From Medicago truncatula (taxonomy: Eukaryota > Streptophyta > Magnoliopsida > Fabales > Fabaceae): DNA of 64,000 nt. The notes below the pieces were generated by a model that saw nothing but the letters and a program-made list of their open reading frames with translations, had not been told where the DNA came from and did no database searches. The position numbers and the translations under genes are program-made. The stretch covers positions 3,174,501 through 3,238,500 of the forward strand of contig NC_053044.1 in NCBI RefSeq assembly GCF_003473485.1, read 5' to 3'. This document shows, one piece after another, positions 44,412 through 55,705 of the stretch (positions within the stretch are counted from its first letter, which is position 1; every line of letters begins with the position of its first letter).

Positions 44412-47201
44412 TCAGACATTGAGTTGAGTTGGAATGTGGCGCCACTCATATTCATGAAAACTTGATCCTACTTTCTCACGAATTAGTACAAGGGGAATAT
44501 GATTGATAATCCAATGGCATGCTCCGTCTTTCTCTCGATCAATGCTATCAACTAATTCAACTGGCATATCAGCAAATCCAAGGAATTGAAGGTTTTTCAA
44601 GTTTTGAAGTTCTTGGGGTAACACCTTCAATTCAGGAATGTTGATACATCTAAAGTGTTCAAGACCAAGTAAAGCATCTCTATCTATAGATACAGAACTT
44701 AGTCTATTTAATCTGGTGAGGTCCAACTCCTTTAGCATCGGAAACCCTCCTTCTTGAAAATGCAAACTTTCACCAGCAAATGCATCATCCCACAAAATAA
44801 GCCTCATCAAATTTGGCAAATTCTTCAAAGAGTCTAGTGGATCATGGTCAAATTTACAAAAGCCAAGCACTAGCTTCACAATATATTCAAGTTTTGGAAT
44901 CCAATCGGGAAACTTTGTTAGTCTAGCTTTCAAATTGAGCACTTTAAGATAGGGTGGAGCTGATACAAAATCCAAGTCAAGGATTTCTTCCTCAGTTATA
45001 GCAGTAATATTTAGAGATTCAAGGTTGATCATCTCTTGTACTGCAGTACATACTGCATTTCCATATGTTCTCCGCACGCCTCTTATGCCTAACTTCCTTA
45101 GTTTACTTAACTTTTTGAGCTCTTGTATAAGATCTACTCCACCGCAACCTGCTTCCAAAAAATAAAGATTTTGCAAAGATTTCAAGCACCCAATACCCTT
45201 TTGCATTTGTGCCCCAGTTGTAAAGTTCAACATAGAACAATGCTCTTCATACTTTTTATTATAAACTGAAAGAAGCCTTAGCTTTGTGAGCTTGTTTATC
45301 TCCATTGGTAACTCAACCACTTGAGTTTGCCTTAGATCCAATGTTTCTAAGTTCGGTAGGTTACCGATAGATCTAGGAAGAACCATAACTTTTGTATGAC
45401 TTAGGTTCAAGTACTTTAGATTGAGTAGATTTCCCAAGTTCTCAGGAACATAATTCAACAAAGAATGCCCAAAGTCAAGAACTTTTACAAACTTGAACTT
45501 GACAGATAAACTATCAATGAAATATTTAGACATTTCTCTACTGTCAAAAACAAAGATAGCACGAATTCCTGAGTTACTATTGTTTCTTAACACATTATTT
45601 GAGAAAGTTGCTATAGAAAAGCGTCTGGTAATTCCAACTGTGACTTGTTCTTGATCCTCATACATTATATGGCAAAAACTTTCATCTTTCATTTTTCTAA
45701 GGATTATATGATGCAACAAATCATGGACTCGACAACTTTTGACTTTTCCATCAAAGCCAACACTAGAAACTTGAACCAAACTTGTATATATCAGCTCTTT
45801 CAAGTACTCTTCAGCAACTTCCTCCAAAGTTTTTCCCTCAACACACATAACAAATCCTTCGGCTATCCATTGCCTAGTAAGTCTCTTACAATTGATGGTG
45901 TGGTTCTCCGGATAGATACCAAAATACAACATGCATAGTTTTAAATGACAAGGAAGATCCTCATAACTCCGAGATAAAATCATTGTTAGACGAGTGAAAT
46001 GCACATTGCCATCTAATTCCTTTAGATTTTGACTCACCTTTTTCCACTCAGACTTGAGTTTAGCTTTTGTTGACAAAAGACGACCAATGATCACAATTGC
46101 AAGCGGTAGCCCTCCACATTTTTGCACCATGTCCTTGGACATTTTCTCAAGATGTTCTGGACACTCCCCTCTAAATGCCTTGTTGCAAAACAGTTCCCAT
46201 GCTTTGTTTGGAGTCAAAGGCTGTAGCTTGTAAACATGACCAGGAAAAGATTCCCGAAAATATTCTGCTGCATGCATCATTCTAGTGGTCACAATGATTC
46301 TACTTCCGTTGTTATTACTTACCAAGGCATATTCGATCCCTTCAGCAAATTCTTCTTTCCGAACATCATCAAACCACATCAAGTACCTCTTTGATTCAAG
46401 GTATGCCCTCACATGAGTAGTCAATGTAATATCATGCATCTCCTTCAGACCCTTTGGAATAGGCTCATTACTATGCTCATAAAACTTCGTTATCATATCA
46501 ATCAACAACTCCTTCGTAGTGTTGGATTGAGAAGCTAAGATGTAAAACCGACAATCAAAGTGGTTTTTCACCTCATGTTTATCAAAAACATACTTAGCAA
46601 GAGTCGTTTTACCGAGTCCTCCCATGCCAACAACAGAAACCAACATGCGCTCACTGGTTCCCTCCACCAAGAATCTAACCAATTCATCTCTTGGGGACTC
46701 AAACCCCACGACATCTTCATTGAAATAAGAAGCAATTTCAGGGTCACCAAATCTGGCTGCTTTGGTCCCTCTTTCAGATTGAAAATCAAAATCTGTACTT
46801 CTTCTTTTGATTCCCGCAACTGATAATTTGATGTCACGAATCTCGGAACCAACATGATAAAGTGACTTTAGGGTTGGGATCATGTGAAAAATATTTTGGA
46901 GTAAAGCTATGAGTCCAGAATGGTTGACCCTTTGTGCCACATTCATGTTATAGTAATCAATCACATCTTCTATGCGAAAAGATTCTTCTCTCAGCTGTTT
47001 GGTCCAAGCTTTTACTTCTTTATTGGCTCGTTCTCCTTCTTCAGCAGCCTTTTTGTCTGCATCCTTGAGCAAGGTTTGGATGCTCTCAAGTTCATTTTTT
47101 ATCTCTTTTAAGTCTCTCCGAAACCCTGTCAACAATCTTCCTTCTTCTACTACAAATGGGAAGGATTGCTGCAAAACAAATGACACTGCAGTTTCTGCCA
47201 T
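44412..47201 (-). CDS. CC-NB-ARC-LRR resistance protein (CNL-1)
   Basis: This intronless gene encodes 929 aa, full length for an RPM1-like CNL, an intracellular immune receptor. Residues 1-~130 form an Rx-type coiled-coil with an EDVID-type motif (RIEDVID, 76-82). NB-ARC spans about 165-500: P-loop GMGGLGKTT (192-200), RNBS-A region ASQSNTT, kinase-2 YLMWFDDVR (273-281), RNBS-B GSRIIVTTR (299-307), GLPLAI (364-369), RNBS-D LCMLYFGIYPE, and MHD-type VHD (492-494). About a dozen LRRs follow from ~560, ending HIPTQLNV. The kinase-2 motif ends in Arg281 where CNLs have Trp; the codon is CGG, one transition from TGG. It is head to head with CNL-2, 1,459 bp between start codons. No integrated decoy domain is visible. 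The pathogen recognised cannot be told. Confidence 0.93.
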   Translation of the reverse strand: MAETAVSFVLQQSFPFVVEEGRLLTGFRRDLKEIKNELESIQTLLKDADKKAAEEGERANKEVKAWTKQLREESFRIEDVIDYYNMNVAQRVNHSGLIALLQNIFHMIPTLKSLYHVGSEIRDIKLSVAGIKRRSTDFDFQSERGTKAARFGDPEIASYFNEDVVGFESPRDELVRFLVEGTSERMLVSVVGMGGLGKTTLAKYVFDKHEVKNHFDCRFYILASQSNTTKELLIDMITKFYEHSNEPIPKGLKEMHDITLTTHVRAYLESKRYLMWFDDVRKEEFAEGIEYALVSNNNGSRIIVTTRMMHAAEYFRESFPGHVYKLQPLTPNKAWELFCNKAFRGECPEHLEKMSKDMVQKCGGLPLAIVIIGRLLSTKAKLKSEWKKVSQNLKELDGNVHFTRLTMILSRSYEDLPCHLKLCMLYFGIYPENHTINCKRLTRQWIAEGFVMCVEGKTLEEVAEEYLKELIYTSLVQVSSVGFDGKVKSCRVHDLLHHIILRKMKDESFCHIMYEDQEQVTVGITRRFSIATFSNNVLRNNSNSGIRAIFVFDSREMSKYFIDSLSVKFKFVKVLDFGHSLLNYVPENLGNLLNLKYLNLSHTKVMVLPRSIGNLPNLETLDLRQTQVVELPMEINKLTKLRLLSVYNKKYEEHCSMLNFTTGAQMQKGIGCLKSLQNLYFLEAGCGGVDLIQELKKLSKLRKLGIRGVRRTYGNAVCTAVQEMINLESLNITAITEEEILDLDFVSAPPYLKVLNLKARLTKFPDWIPKLEYIVKLVLGFCKFDHDPLDSLKNLPNLMRLILWDDAFAGESLHFQEGGFPMLKELDLTRLNRLSSVSIDRDALLGLEHFRCINIPELKVLPQELQNLKNLQFLGFADMPVELVDSIDREKDGACHWIINHIPLVLIREKVGSSFHEYEWRHIPTQLNV

Positions 47202-48660
47202 TTCATTTTATCAGAGTTGATCTTGAAAGTTTCAGTCATACCAGAAACTTCAAGTGCCATATTTTGATTCATTGACTAATGATTAGTTGAGTCTACAAGA
47301 AACATATATTTTTTTATTTTTGTATTTTGTTTGGTGGAAAATTTCATACCAGAAACAATTTTTTGTTAATATACTATCATTAGTTTGATCAAGACACAAT
47401 TAACTTGTTTATCTATCATCAGTTTATTCAAAAAACTAATATGGACACCCGTGTGAAGCAAGGGGTAAAAACCTGTCTATTTTTTTGACAAATTCAGAAA
47501 AAGTTGTATCATTTACATATTATCAGTTTATTCTAACAATATCGAATATTTTAGAAATTATATTTATTATATGTAAACTCTGTGATGTTTGTGTACTTGC
47601 TGTGAGTACAATAGTCTCGACCCTGCCAACGATGTACCAAGCCAGAGGTCTTAGTTGTAGTGGTTTGTGAACGTGACGATCATAGCTTGACCTTGGCCCC
47701 TTCTTTATACCAGCCCGTAACCTGGCTCAACCTCAGACGTGGGATGCCAAATATATGTATATTTAAAATGCAAATATATTTTGTATACATTAAATATTTA
47801 TTTAAACAATTTTTATCATTTATATAATTGGGTTTGATATAGTAGTTAAACCCTAATATTAATAAAAGATATATGGAATGCTAACAATATATAAAAAAAT
47901 AGGAATTATGTATCGGAAATTGTGTCAATATATTTTTCAAAAGATTAAAACTTAATTTTTTTTCATTAGATAGTTTTTATTTGTGGAATCCTTAACACGT
48001 GTTCTTAGAACATGTGTTACTCTTCTAAAGTGAACAACTCACTTTAGAGCGCAAAGTTGACAATATCAACCATTTATTAAGGACCAAACTTAATTTCATT
48101 TCTTAATACGCGTGAAATGACCAAAATGACTTATAATTCGAAACGGAGCTAGTAGAAACGAATACAAAATAGTAAAATCAATGAAAGAAGTGAATATTGC
48201 AAAGAGCCAAAGACCAAGAAAAATGATTATTGTTTATCATTCAAAGCTGTATTTACATGAATGAATGAATTAAATAATGGAGAATGTAATAATAAGACAC
48301 AGACAATATTGAATGTAGTAATATAGTTGTCCACCAAACAAAATAAACAAAGATTTTCCTGTTTAGAGTCTTTGTCAAAGTCTTTCAAAGTAGTAGGGTA
48401 AAGGAAGGCACCTCGAAGTTGCCAAAAATTGCTTGCAAGATTTAATAATCTTTTTTTTTTTTTTTTTAAAAATTTCTGTGTCATTTGTTTTGCAGGAACT
48501 CTGATGTAAACATATAACATACAAAATTGAAAATAGTTGTATTTATCCTCACACAATAGAAAAATAATTTCTTGTAGGCTAAACAAGGTACTTGAACTTG
48601 TTTGGATTGCCAAAAATTACTTGCAAGAGTTAACCTAATTGATGAAAACATTGAAATGAA
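47202..48660. promoter_or_regulatory. Shared intergenic region between the two CNL genes
   Basis: Both CNLs are transcribed outward from here, so it must hold both promoters. W-box cores occur (TTGACT at 47272-47277, TTGACC at 47687-47692), but such short words are common. A locally GC-richer island lies at about 47590-47740. At 48405-48500 there is a decayed duplicate of the sequence around the CNL-2 start. A minus-strand open frame at 48227-48613 is not protein-like. Confidence 0.6.
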
Positions 48661-51486
48661 ATGACAGATGCTGTAGTGTCATTTGTTTTGGAGGAACTCT
48701 CTAAATTTGTAAAAGAAGAAGGAAATTCACTGACAGGGATTGAGAGAGAATTCAAAGACATCAAATATGAACTTGAGAGCATTCAAGTTTCACTCAAGGA
48801 TGCAGACACAAAGGCTGCTGATGAAGGAGGAGGAGGAGCCAACGAAGGAATCAAAACTTGGGTGAAGCAGCTAAGAGAAGCATCTTTTCGCATAGAAGAT
48901 GTGATTGATGAGTATGAGTATAGCAAGTATATGGCAGAAAACAACAATCATTCTGGATTTATAGCCTCACTCCAAATGATTCCTAACATTATCAAGACCA
49001 TGAATTCGCGGCACCAGATTGCTTCTGAGATACAAGACATCAAGTTATCACTTGGTGAAATCAAAGAAAGAAGTCAATGGTATGCAGTTAAGTCTGAAAG
49101 TGGATTAGAAAGTTATAGAGGGGTTAAAGCTCCAAGAATTGATGATACTCGAATGGCTCCTTATTTCATTCAAGAGACTCAAGTTGTGGGGTTTGAGTCC
49201 CCAAAAGATGAATTGGTTAGATGCTTGGTGGGGGGAACCAGTGAGCTCATGTTGGTTTCTGTTGTTGGCATGGGAGGAATCGGGAAAACTACTCTTGCTA
49301 GCCATGTTTTTCAAAACCAGGTTGTGAAAAACTACTTTGATTGTCGCTATTTCGTCACAGTTTCTCAATCCTACACTCTGAGGGAGATGTTGATTGATAT
49401 GGTAAAGAAGTTTTTCATGGACAACAATGAGCCTATTCCCAAGTTTCTATGGAAGATGGATAACAACACATTGATTACTCATGTAAGGCAACATCTTCAA
49501 TCAAAGAGGTACTTGCTTTTGTTTGATGATGTTTGGAAAGAAAGTTTTTCTGATGAGATTGAAGATGCCTTAATTAGTAATGACAAAGGAAGTAGAATCA
49601 TTGTGACCAGTAGAATGATGCATGTAGCTGAATATTTTAAGAAATCTTTTCTTGTTCATATTCACCACCTACAACCTTTGCCTCCAAACAAAGCGTGGGA
49701 ACTGTTTTGCAACAAGGCATTTAGAGGGCAGTGTCCAGCAGAGCTTGAGGATATTTCCAATGATGTTGTTCAAAAATGTGGAGGGTTGCCAATGGCAATT
49801 GTGGCCACTGCAGGTCTTTTGTCAACAAAAGCTAAAACCGTGTTTGAATGGAAAAAGGCGAGTAAAAATCTGAGAATGGAGTTAGAGCGCAATGTGCATT
49901 TGACAAGTCTAATAAAGATTTTATCTCTAAGTTACGATGATTTGCCTAGCCATTTGAAATCATGCATGCTGTATTTTGGTATATATCCCGAGGACTACAC
50001 CATCACTACGAAGAGACTTACTCGGCAATGGATGGCTGAAGGGTTTGTTAGGTGTGAGGAAAGAAGGAATCCGGAGAACGTTGCTGAAGAGTACTTGACA
50101 GAGTTGATACAAAGAAGTTTGATTCATGTTTCCAAAGTTGGTTTTGATGGGAAAATCAAGAGTTGTCAAGTCCATAATTTGTTGCGTGAAGTGATCCTTA
50201 GAAAAATGCAAGATTTAAGCTTTTGCCATTTAATGCATGAAGGTGATGAACAAGTCACAGTTGGAATAACTAGGCGTTTTTCTATAGCATCTATTTCCAA
50301 AAATGTGTTGAGAAGCACAAGCAACTCAGGAATTCGTGCTATTTTTGTTTTCGACAAAGATGAATTATCTAAAGATTTCATGGATGGATTGTCTGCAAAG
50401 TTCAAGCTTTTGAAAGTGCTTGATTTCGAGAACTCCCTGTTGAATTTTGTTCCTGATAACTTGGGGAATCTTTTCCATCTGAAGTACTTGAACTTGAGCC
50501 GCACAAAAGTCACAGTTCTTCCTAGATCAATTGGTAATCTAGTCAACTTAGAAAGCTTGGATCTAAGGCATACCACAGTTGACGAGTTGCCAAGGGAGAT
50601 AAACAAACTCACAAAGTTAAGGCTTCTTCCAGTTTATTATAGAAAATATGATGAGCATTATTCTATGTTGAACTTTACGACTGGGGTGCAAATACAAGAA
50701 GGTATTGGATGTTTGAAATCTTTGCAACAGCTTTACTTTTTAGATGCAGATCATGGTGGAATAGACCTTATTCAAGAGCTCAAAATGTTGAGAAAGTTAA
50801 GGAAGTTAGGCATAAGACGTGTGCGGCAAGAATATGGAAATGAATTATGTGCTACAATACAAAAGATGAACCATCTTGAATCTCTATATATTACTGCTAT
50901 AGATGAGGAAGTAATTCTTGACTTGGATTTTGTATCAGCTCCACCTAATCTTAAAGTACTCAACTTGGAAGGTAGACTAACAAAGTTGCCTAATTGGATT
51001 CCAAAACTCCAATATCTTGTGAAGCTAAGGCTTAGCTTATCTAACTTTGAACATGATCCACTAGACACTTTGAAGAATTTGCCAAATTTGTTGAGGTTGA
51101 ATTTGTGGGACGATGCATTTTCTGGTGATAGTTTACATTTTTCAGTTGGAGGGTTTCCTAAGCTGAAGGAGTTGGATCTCACAAGATTAAATAGACTAAG
51201 TTTTGTATCTATAGACAAAGATGCTTTAGTTGATCTTGAACACTTCAGATTTAACAACAACCCTCAATTGAAGGTGTTGCCCAAAGACCTCCAAAACCTG
51301 AAAAACCTTCAGTTCCTTGGATTTGCTGATATGCCAGCTACATTAGTTGATAGCATTAATCCAGAGAAAGGTGGACCATGCCATTGGATTATCAATCATA
51401 TTCCCCTTGTGCGAATTCGCCAAACAGTAGGATCAAAATTTCATGACTATAAGCTGTACTCCATTCCTACTCAATTTAAAGTCTGA
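48661..51486 (+). CDS. CC-NB-ARC-LRR resistance protein (CNL-2)
   Basis: This intronless gene encodes 941 aa. It is a close paralogue of CNL-1 in the opposite orientation. The coiled-coil has RIEDVID at 77-83. P-loop GMGGIGKTT is at 203-211, RNBS-A includes VTVSQSY, kinase-2 YLLLFDDVW (284-292) is canonical, RNBS-B is GSRIIVTSR, then GLPMAI at 375-380 and RNBS-D SCMLYFGIYPE. The MHD-type motif is VHN at 504-506 (codons gtc cat aat, 50170-50178), so the conserved Asp is Asn. LRRs run from ~570 to the C-terminus (SIPTQFKV). It is longer than CNL-1 mainly from a glycine-rich insert in the coiled-coil and a segment near 148-175 before the NB domain. Both frames are intact. Known CNLs act as ADP/ATP switches at the plasma membrane or in the cytosol; the effector is unknown. 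Confidence 0.94.
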   Translation: MTDAVVSFVLEELSKFVKEEGNSLTGIEREFKDIKYELESIQVSLKDADTKAADEGGGGANEGIKTWVKQLREASFRIEDVIDEYEYSKYMAENNNHSGFIASLQMIPNIIKTMNSRHQIASEIQDIKLSLGEIKERSQWYAVKSESGLESYRGVKAPRIDDTRMAPYFIQETQVVGFESPKDELVRCLVGGTSELMLVSVVGMGGIGKTTLASHVFQNQVVKNYFDCRYFVTVSQSYTLREMLIDMVKKFFMDNNEPIPKFLWKMDNNTLITHVRQHLQSKRYLLLFDDVWKESFSDEIEDALISNDKGSRIIVTSRMMHVAEYFKKSFLVHIHHLQPLPPNKAWELFCNKAFRGQCPAELEDISNDVVQKCGGLPMAIVATAGLLSTKAKTVFEWKKASKNLRMELERNVHLTSLIKILSLSYDDLPSHLKSCMLYFGIYPEDYTITTKRLTRQWMAEGFVRCEERRNPENVAEEYLTELIQRSLIHVSKVGFDGKIKSCQVHNLLREVILRKMQDLSFCHLMHEGDEQVTVGITRRFSIASISKNVLRSTSNSGIRAIFVFDKDELSKDFMDGLSAKFKLLKVLDFENSLLNFVPDNLGNLFHLKYLNLSRTKVTVLPRSIGNLVNLESLDLRHTTVDELPREINKLTKLRLLPVYYRKYDEHYSMLNFTTGVQIQEGIGCLKSLQQLYFLDADHGGIDLIQELKMLRKLRKLGIRRVRQEYGNELCATIQKMNHLESLYITAIDEEVILDLDFVSAPPNLKVLNLEGRLTKLPNWIPKLQYLVKLRLSLSNFEHDPLDTLKNLPNLLRLNLWDDAFSGDSLHFSVGGFPKLKELDLTRLNRLSFVSIDKDALVDLEHFRFNNNPQLKVLPKDLQNLKNLQFLGFADMPATLVDSINPEKGGPCHWIINHIPLVRIRQTVGSKFHDYKLYSIPTQFKV

Positions 51487-53620
51487 AATATCAAGGTACT
51501 CTTTCCTCTTCAAATGTTTCTCTTGTGAATGTTTGAAATAGTATTGCCACTCTTACCAATTGTACAATTTTGTTTTTTAAGTAATGCTTCAAACTTCTCT
51601 TTACATAAATGTTTGCATCTTTCTTGATTTCAAGTAAAACTATGTTATAATGCATGCTCAACTATCCTAAAGGAAGTTGGTAAAGGTGTAACACCCCCTT
51701 TGCATATAATGGTTGAATGAAAGTGGCAAATTTATTTTATTTTCATCATGCATGTTTATTGATGTGTGATACTTGCTAACTTCAATTCGCCCTTTCATAA
51801 AATCATGTAACAGTATTGTTTATTCAGCATTGAAAATTTAAGTTCACGAGACCATTTAGTTTGTTATGTCATTTGTATCATGCTCAATTTTGATAGTTTC
51901 TTGTATCCAATTGAACAGATTCAAATTCTCCATGTCGCAGCTCACAAGAAGATGCACCTTGTCTCTCTTCATTCCTTCTATGGTGTGCTTGAATCGCTCA
52001 ATAAATTATTTCCTTGAATTGAATCATCTGCTATATAATCAATCAAGGAATGTGTATATTAATTGACAAAAGGTTCTGGTTTTCTTTTTCTGTTTTTGTC
52101 ATTTGCTTTGTTGTTTATTATAGTTGTGCTGTGAATACTTTTCTACAAACAGTAGAATGCATATTTCTGTGGATATTTCAGATTGCTATGAAAGATAGAT
52201 GCAATTACGTTTCTATTATTTATTGGATATGTTACATCGATGAAATCTATCATTTGTAAATAATTGTTATTTCTGAATTGGCTGTCCACTGAATCCAACT
52301 CGGACTTAATTGCTATTTCTGAATATTGAGATTCTAGACCATCGATGAAATGGACAATGGACTAAAATTACACTAGACAGTGTTCTACTCAAACTGATAA
52401 GCGTCATCAAACAACATGATAGCTAATCTTTGTGAACTGTCACCTTTTCAGTATTCTTCTTCAGTATATCAAATATACGAACCTGTTTTTTCTTTACCAA
52501 TATTGTGAAAGAACTAGTATAATTTGAAGATATATTTACCTGAAGAAAGTTTCATCATCTTTGTTCTATAAAGTTGGAGTCATCAACCTAACATGTTACT
52601 TGTGTATAAAGAAACCTAAGCTCTCTATATTATACGTTGTTGCTAATAACATGGCTTACAGTACATGCTCCCTCAATCTCATTCCTCCGTCTGCAAATGA
52701 AAAATATCACAAAATAAGTGTCGTTTCATGTTTTTAATATATTAGTAATTATTTTTATTCTAATTCTACCCCAAATTAATACAATGTGTATCATTCTCTT
52801 GCCTTTTAAAAAAAGTGTATCGTTCTCAAATTCATTACACTCTATAAGTGTGACCAATGGTTTCGTGGTGGAAAATGTCTTAAATGCGACGCATTGAGCA
52901 ACTTGACTTCAAGATCGATACAATGTAGCGAAAATTGAGAAATGAGGGAAGGAGTATGAGGTTGCCTTATATATTGGTATGTTTTAGATTATATAATCCA
53001 AACTGTATTTTTAAATTTAAGTTTATCTAGAGGTAAATTTGGAGAAAACAAACAGAGGACGGTGTGCAAGAGATTTGGAGGGTGGAAAAGAGATTCTCTC
53101 AAACATTCAAGAAATGAATAAACATGGCCTTGTGGGCCAATGTTTCTTGTAACAACTAAAGTATGAGATTTTTACTTCATAAACACATTACACACACAAC
53201 CCCAGAATATACCTACACCTCACCCCAATCACATGATATTTCAAAATACCCTTAAATTTAATGTAGTAAGAGCATATTTTTTTTTTCTTCAAAAGACTAA
53301 AAGAACCAAAAAAAAAAAAATTTGTTAAAATTTCCAGATGTTCGTGTCTTTCTGGATAGAGAATAAGAACCTATTTTTTCACTTTTGAATTAAATCACTC
53401 ATTGGAGGGTGCCAAGAATATTTTACCTATTGCCTTAAAAATTGTTGGCACATGTACTCTTTTCTTTTTACTCTTTTTTAAAGTTATGAGTTAAAGCATA
53501 CCTGATATAGATGGAGGACTTTCAAATCATGATGGTACATGATTGTCATCTGCACTTGTTGTAAAGTAATGGCCAATTAACATCTTTTTGTGGTGTGTAT
53601 TCCACCTCCCCTTTTGAAGT
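51487..53620. other. 3' flank of CNL-2 with an insertion
   Basis: Homologous in inverted orientation to 42200-44411. The homology is interrupted at about 52664-53498 by DNA absent from the CNL-1 side. That insert contains a possible Stowaway-like element at about 52668-52954 (CTCCCTCAATCTCATT ... GAGGGAAGGAG). No gene. Confidence 0.55.
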
Positions 53621-53699
53621 TATGACCAATGTAAAACTTTGATGCATAAATGTAATGTAAGCCATGCTATTATTAACATCTAGAATAGTGCCTAGGTTT

Positions 53700-54617
53700 G
53701 TATTTATTTATTTTTGGTCATGTAGCCTAGTTGCTAGAAATTCACCTATTATAGATGAATAAGTGATGAGTTCAGGATTCAAATCCGGCCCCTATATATA
53801 TATAATGCAATGTGTCCCTACTAATCAATGATTTTGATGATTTTAAAAGACTATTAAGGATTTCAATGGATTTAATTCATAAGATTTTAAAGGATTTGAA
53901 ATGATTTTATGGATTTCAAGAGATTTTATGAATTTTAAGAAATAATTGAAAAAATATCATAACACACTCTCTTTCACAAAATCTCAATAAAGACTCTTTT
54001 ATTTATTTTATTTTATTTTTTACGGGAGAACTAGAGCTACAAAATCTCAATAAAGACTCTTTTATTTATTTTATTTTATTTTTTACGGGAGAGCTAGAGA
54101 GAGTGAAGGAATAAGAGAGAGACAGAGGGGGAGAGAGGTTTTTTACGGGAGAGCTAGAGAGAGGTTTTTTACGAGAGAACTAGAGAGAGAGAGAGAGAAG
54201 GAAGGGGAGAGAGAGAGAGAGAGAGGAGAGGAGAGGAGAGGAAAAGAGAGAGTAAGAGAGAAGGGAGGAGAGAGAGGGAGAGATAGTAAAATCTTAAAAG
54301 AAAAAAACAATCATAAGAAATCTCATGTTTTCATGAAAGACTTTTTCTTGCTAAAATTTCACTAGAAAATCCCACAAAATCCATCAAAATCTGATTTATT
54401 AAACAATCCTTCGAAATTTGAATGATTTTGAATACCACTAGACTTTTTTTAAGTGATTAAGAGTCTTGATTGAATACCACAAGACTTTTTAAAGAATCTT
54501 GATTGAATACCACAAGACTTTTTTTAAATTGAAAAGAGTCTTGATTGAATACCACAAGACTTTTTCATGATAAAAAAGTCTTTTAAAATCCCTTAGAATC
54601 ATGATCCAATACACCCC
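53700..54617. repeat. Repeat-rich stretch: SINE-like, GA-rich and short tandem repeats
   Basis: A short tRNA-like repeat ('gtagcctagttgctagaaat' ... 'gattcaaatccggcc') lies at 53720-53795. From about 53806 to 54617 an element with 'gattttaaaagact' words at both ends (right end ...GATCCAATACACCCC) may be a MITE. It encloses a 61-bp direct duplication (53976, 54037), a GA-rich tract (54100-54290) and four copies of 'ttgattgaataccacaagac' (54430-54565). Confidence 0.6.
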
Positions 54618-54618
54618 A

Positions 54619-55705
54619 ATTTATCTCTTATCTCTTGGCTCCATCTCTTCTATTCATCCCCCTTCTATTATTTCTTCAAGAAAAACCTTCAACTTATAAT
54701 TATTTGTTCTCCTTTTACTGCTATGGCCAAAAACAAGTGCGAAAATGCGACAAAGTTTTTTGTGAAACCCATAAAATTCAATTTTTTGTGAGGTTGAAGA
54801 TGATGAAAAATTTGAGGGAAGATGAATTTCTTGCATCATGTTGTTGTGTTGTGTGTTGGATTTGGTTTTGATTTGGTTCACAATTGGGAATAGAGGGAGA
54901 AGAGAATATAATAAATTGTTGTTGTGTATGAATTTGGGATTTTCTTTTCGGTTGAAATTAAAAAGGGTTAGGGATTTGGAGAGTAAAGAAAACTGGTAAT
55001 TGTTGTTGTGTTTGAGTGAAGAAAAAAAGGGTTAATGGATTTATGCTCTCTCTAATTATAGAACAATTTCTCTCTCTCAATTTTTCCCTCCTCCATAATC
55101 GATAAAAGTGGTTTTTTTTAGAACTTGTAATTGTTGTTGTGTTTATCTCTGATTCAATTATTACTAAAAAATTTGTTCACTAGGAAGGTGTGATACAAAA
55201 CTAATAAATCAAATAAATTCTATGTATAGATCCAGAAAATGTGTTGATGAAGATTTATGTTGTTGATGTGTTGTTGTTTCTGTGTTCTTGTTGTTGTTCT
55301 TGTGTTAAGAGAAGAGGAAGTGTTGTTGATGTTGAAGGAGATATTGAGTTTGTTAGTTTAATAATAATGAAGAAAATGAATATTAAAGGGATGAAGATGT
55401 TGTTGGTGAGGATGAAAATGATGAACATGTTGTTTGTGATGATGAAGATCTTATAAAAAAAAATTAAACGACTTTTTAATCAATTAATTTAATCCAATTT
55501 AATAAAAAAAAAAATTAATTACAACCACATAATCAAAAAATGCTTTGTCAACGTGCCATATCAACGCCACATCAGCGAATCTGATGAGTTGAATGAATCA
55601 GTGACTATTTCTGAAGAATCTTTATTTTACAAGGGCAGAATCTAAAAAAAAAATTTACAGGGCCAAAACCAAAAGTGGCCTATATTACAGGGGGTAAAAC
55701 ACTAG
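54619..55705. mobile_element. Right portion of the S3a-hosting MULE, second copy
   Basis: Matches 37824-38906 nearly base for base, including the right terminal repeat, and preserves the uninterrupted target AATTTATCTCTTATCT. The left terminal repeat and the S3a gene are absent; the boundary abuts the MITE-like element on the left. Confidence 0.85.

Noticed and set aside
46560-47220. Plus-strand frames antisense to CNL-1
   Set aside because: Shadows of a strongly supported coding sequence.
48227-48613. Minus-strand 128-codon open frame in the CNL intergenic region
   Set aside because: Composition is low-complexity (Lys run from a poly-T), it overlaps the duplicated CNL-2 start region, and no domain or splice support is visible.
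44412-51486. CNL pair as sensor/helper with an integrated decoy domain
   Set aside because: Neither protein shows any extra domain beyond CC, NB-ARC and LRR; only the motif differences support a pair model.
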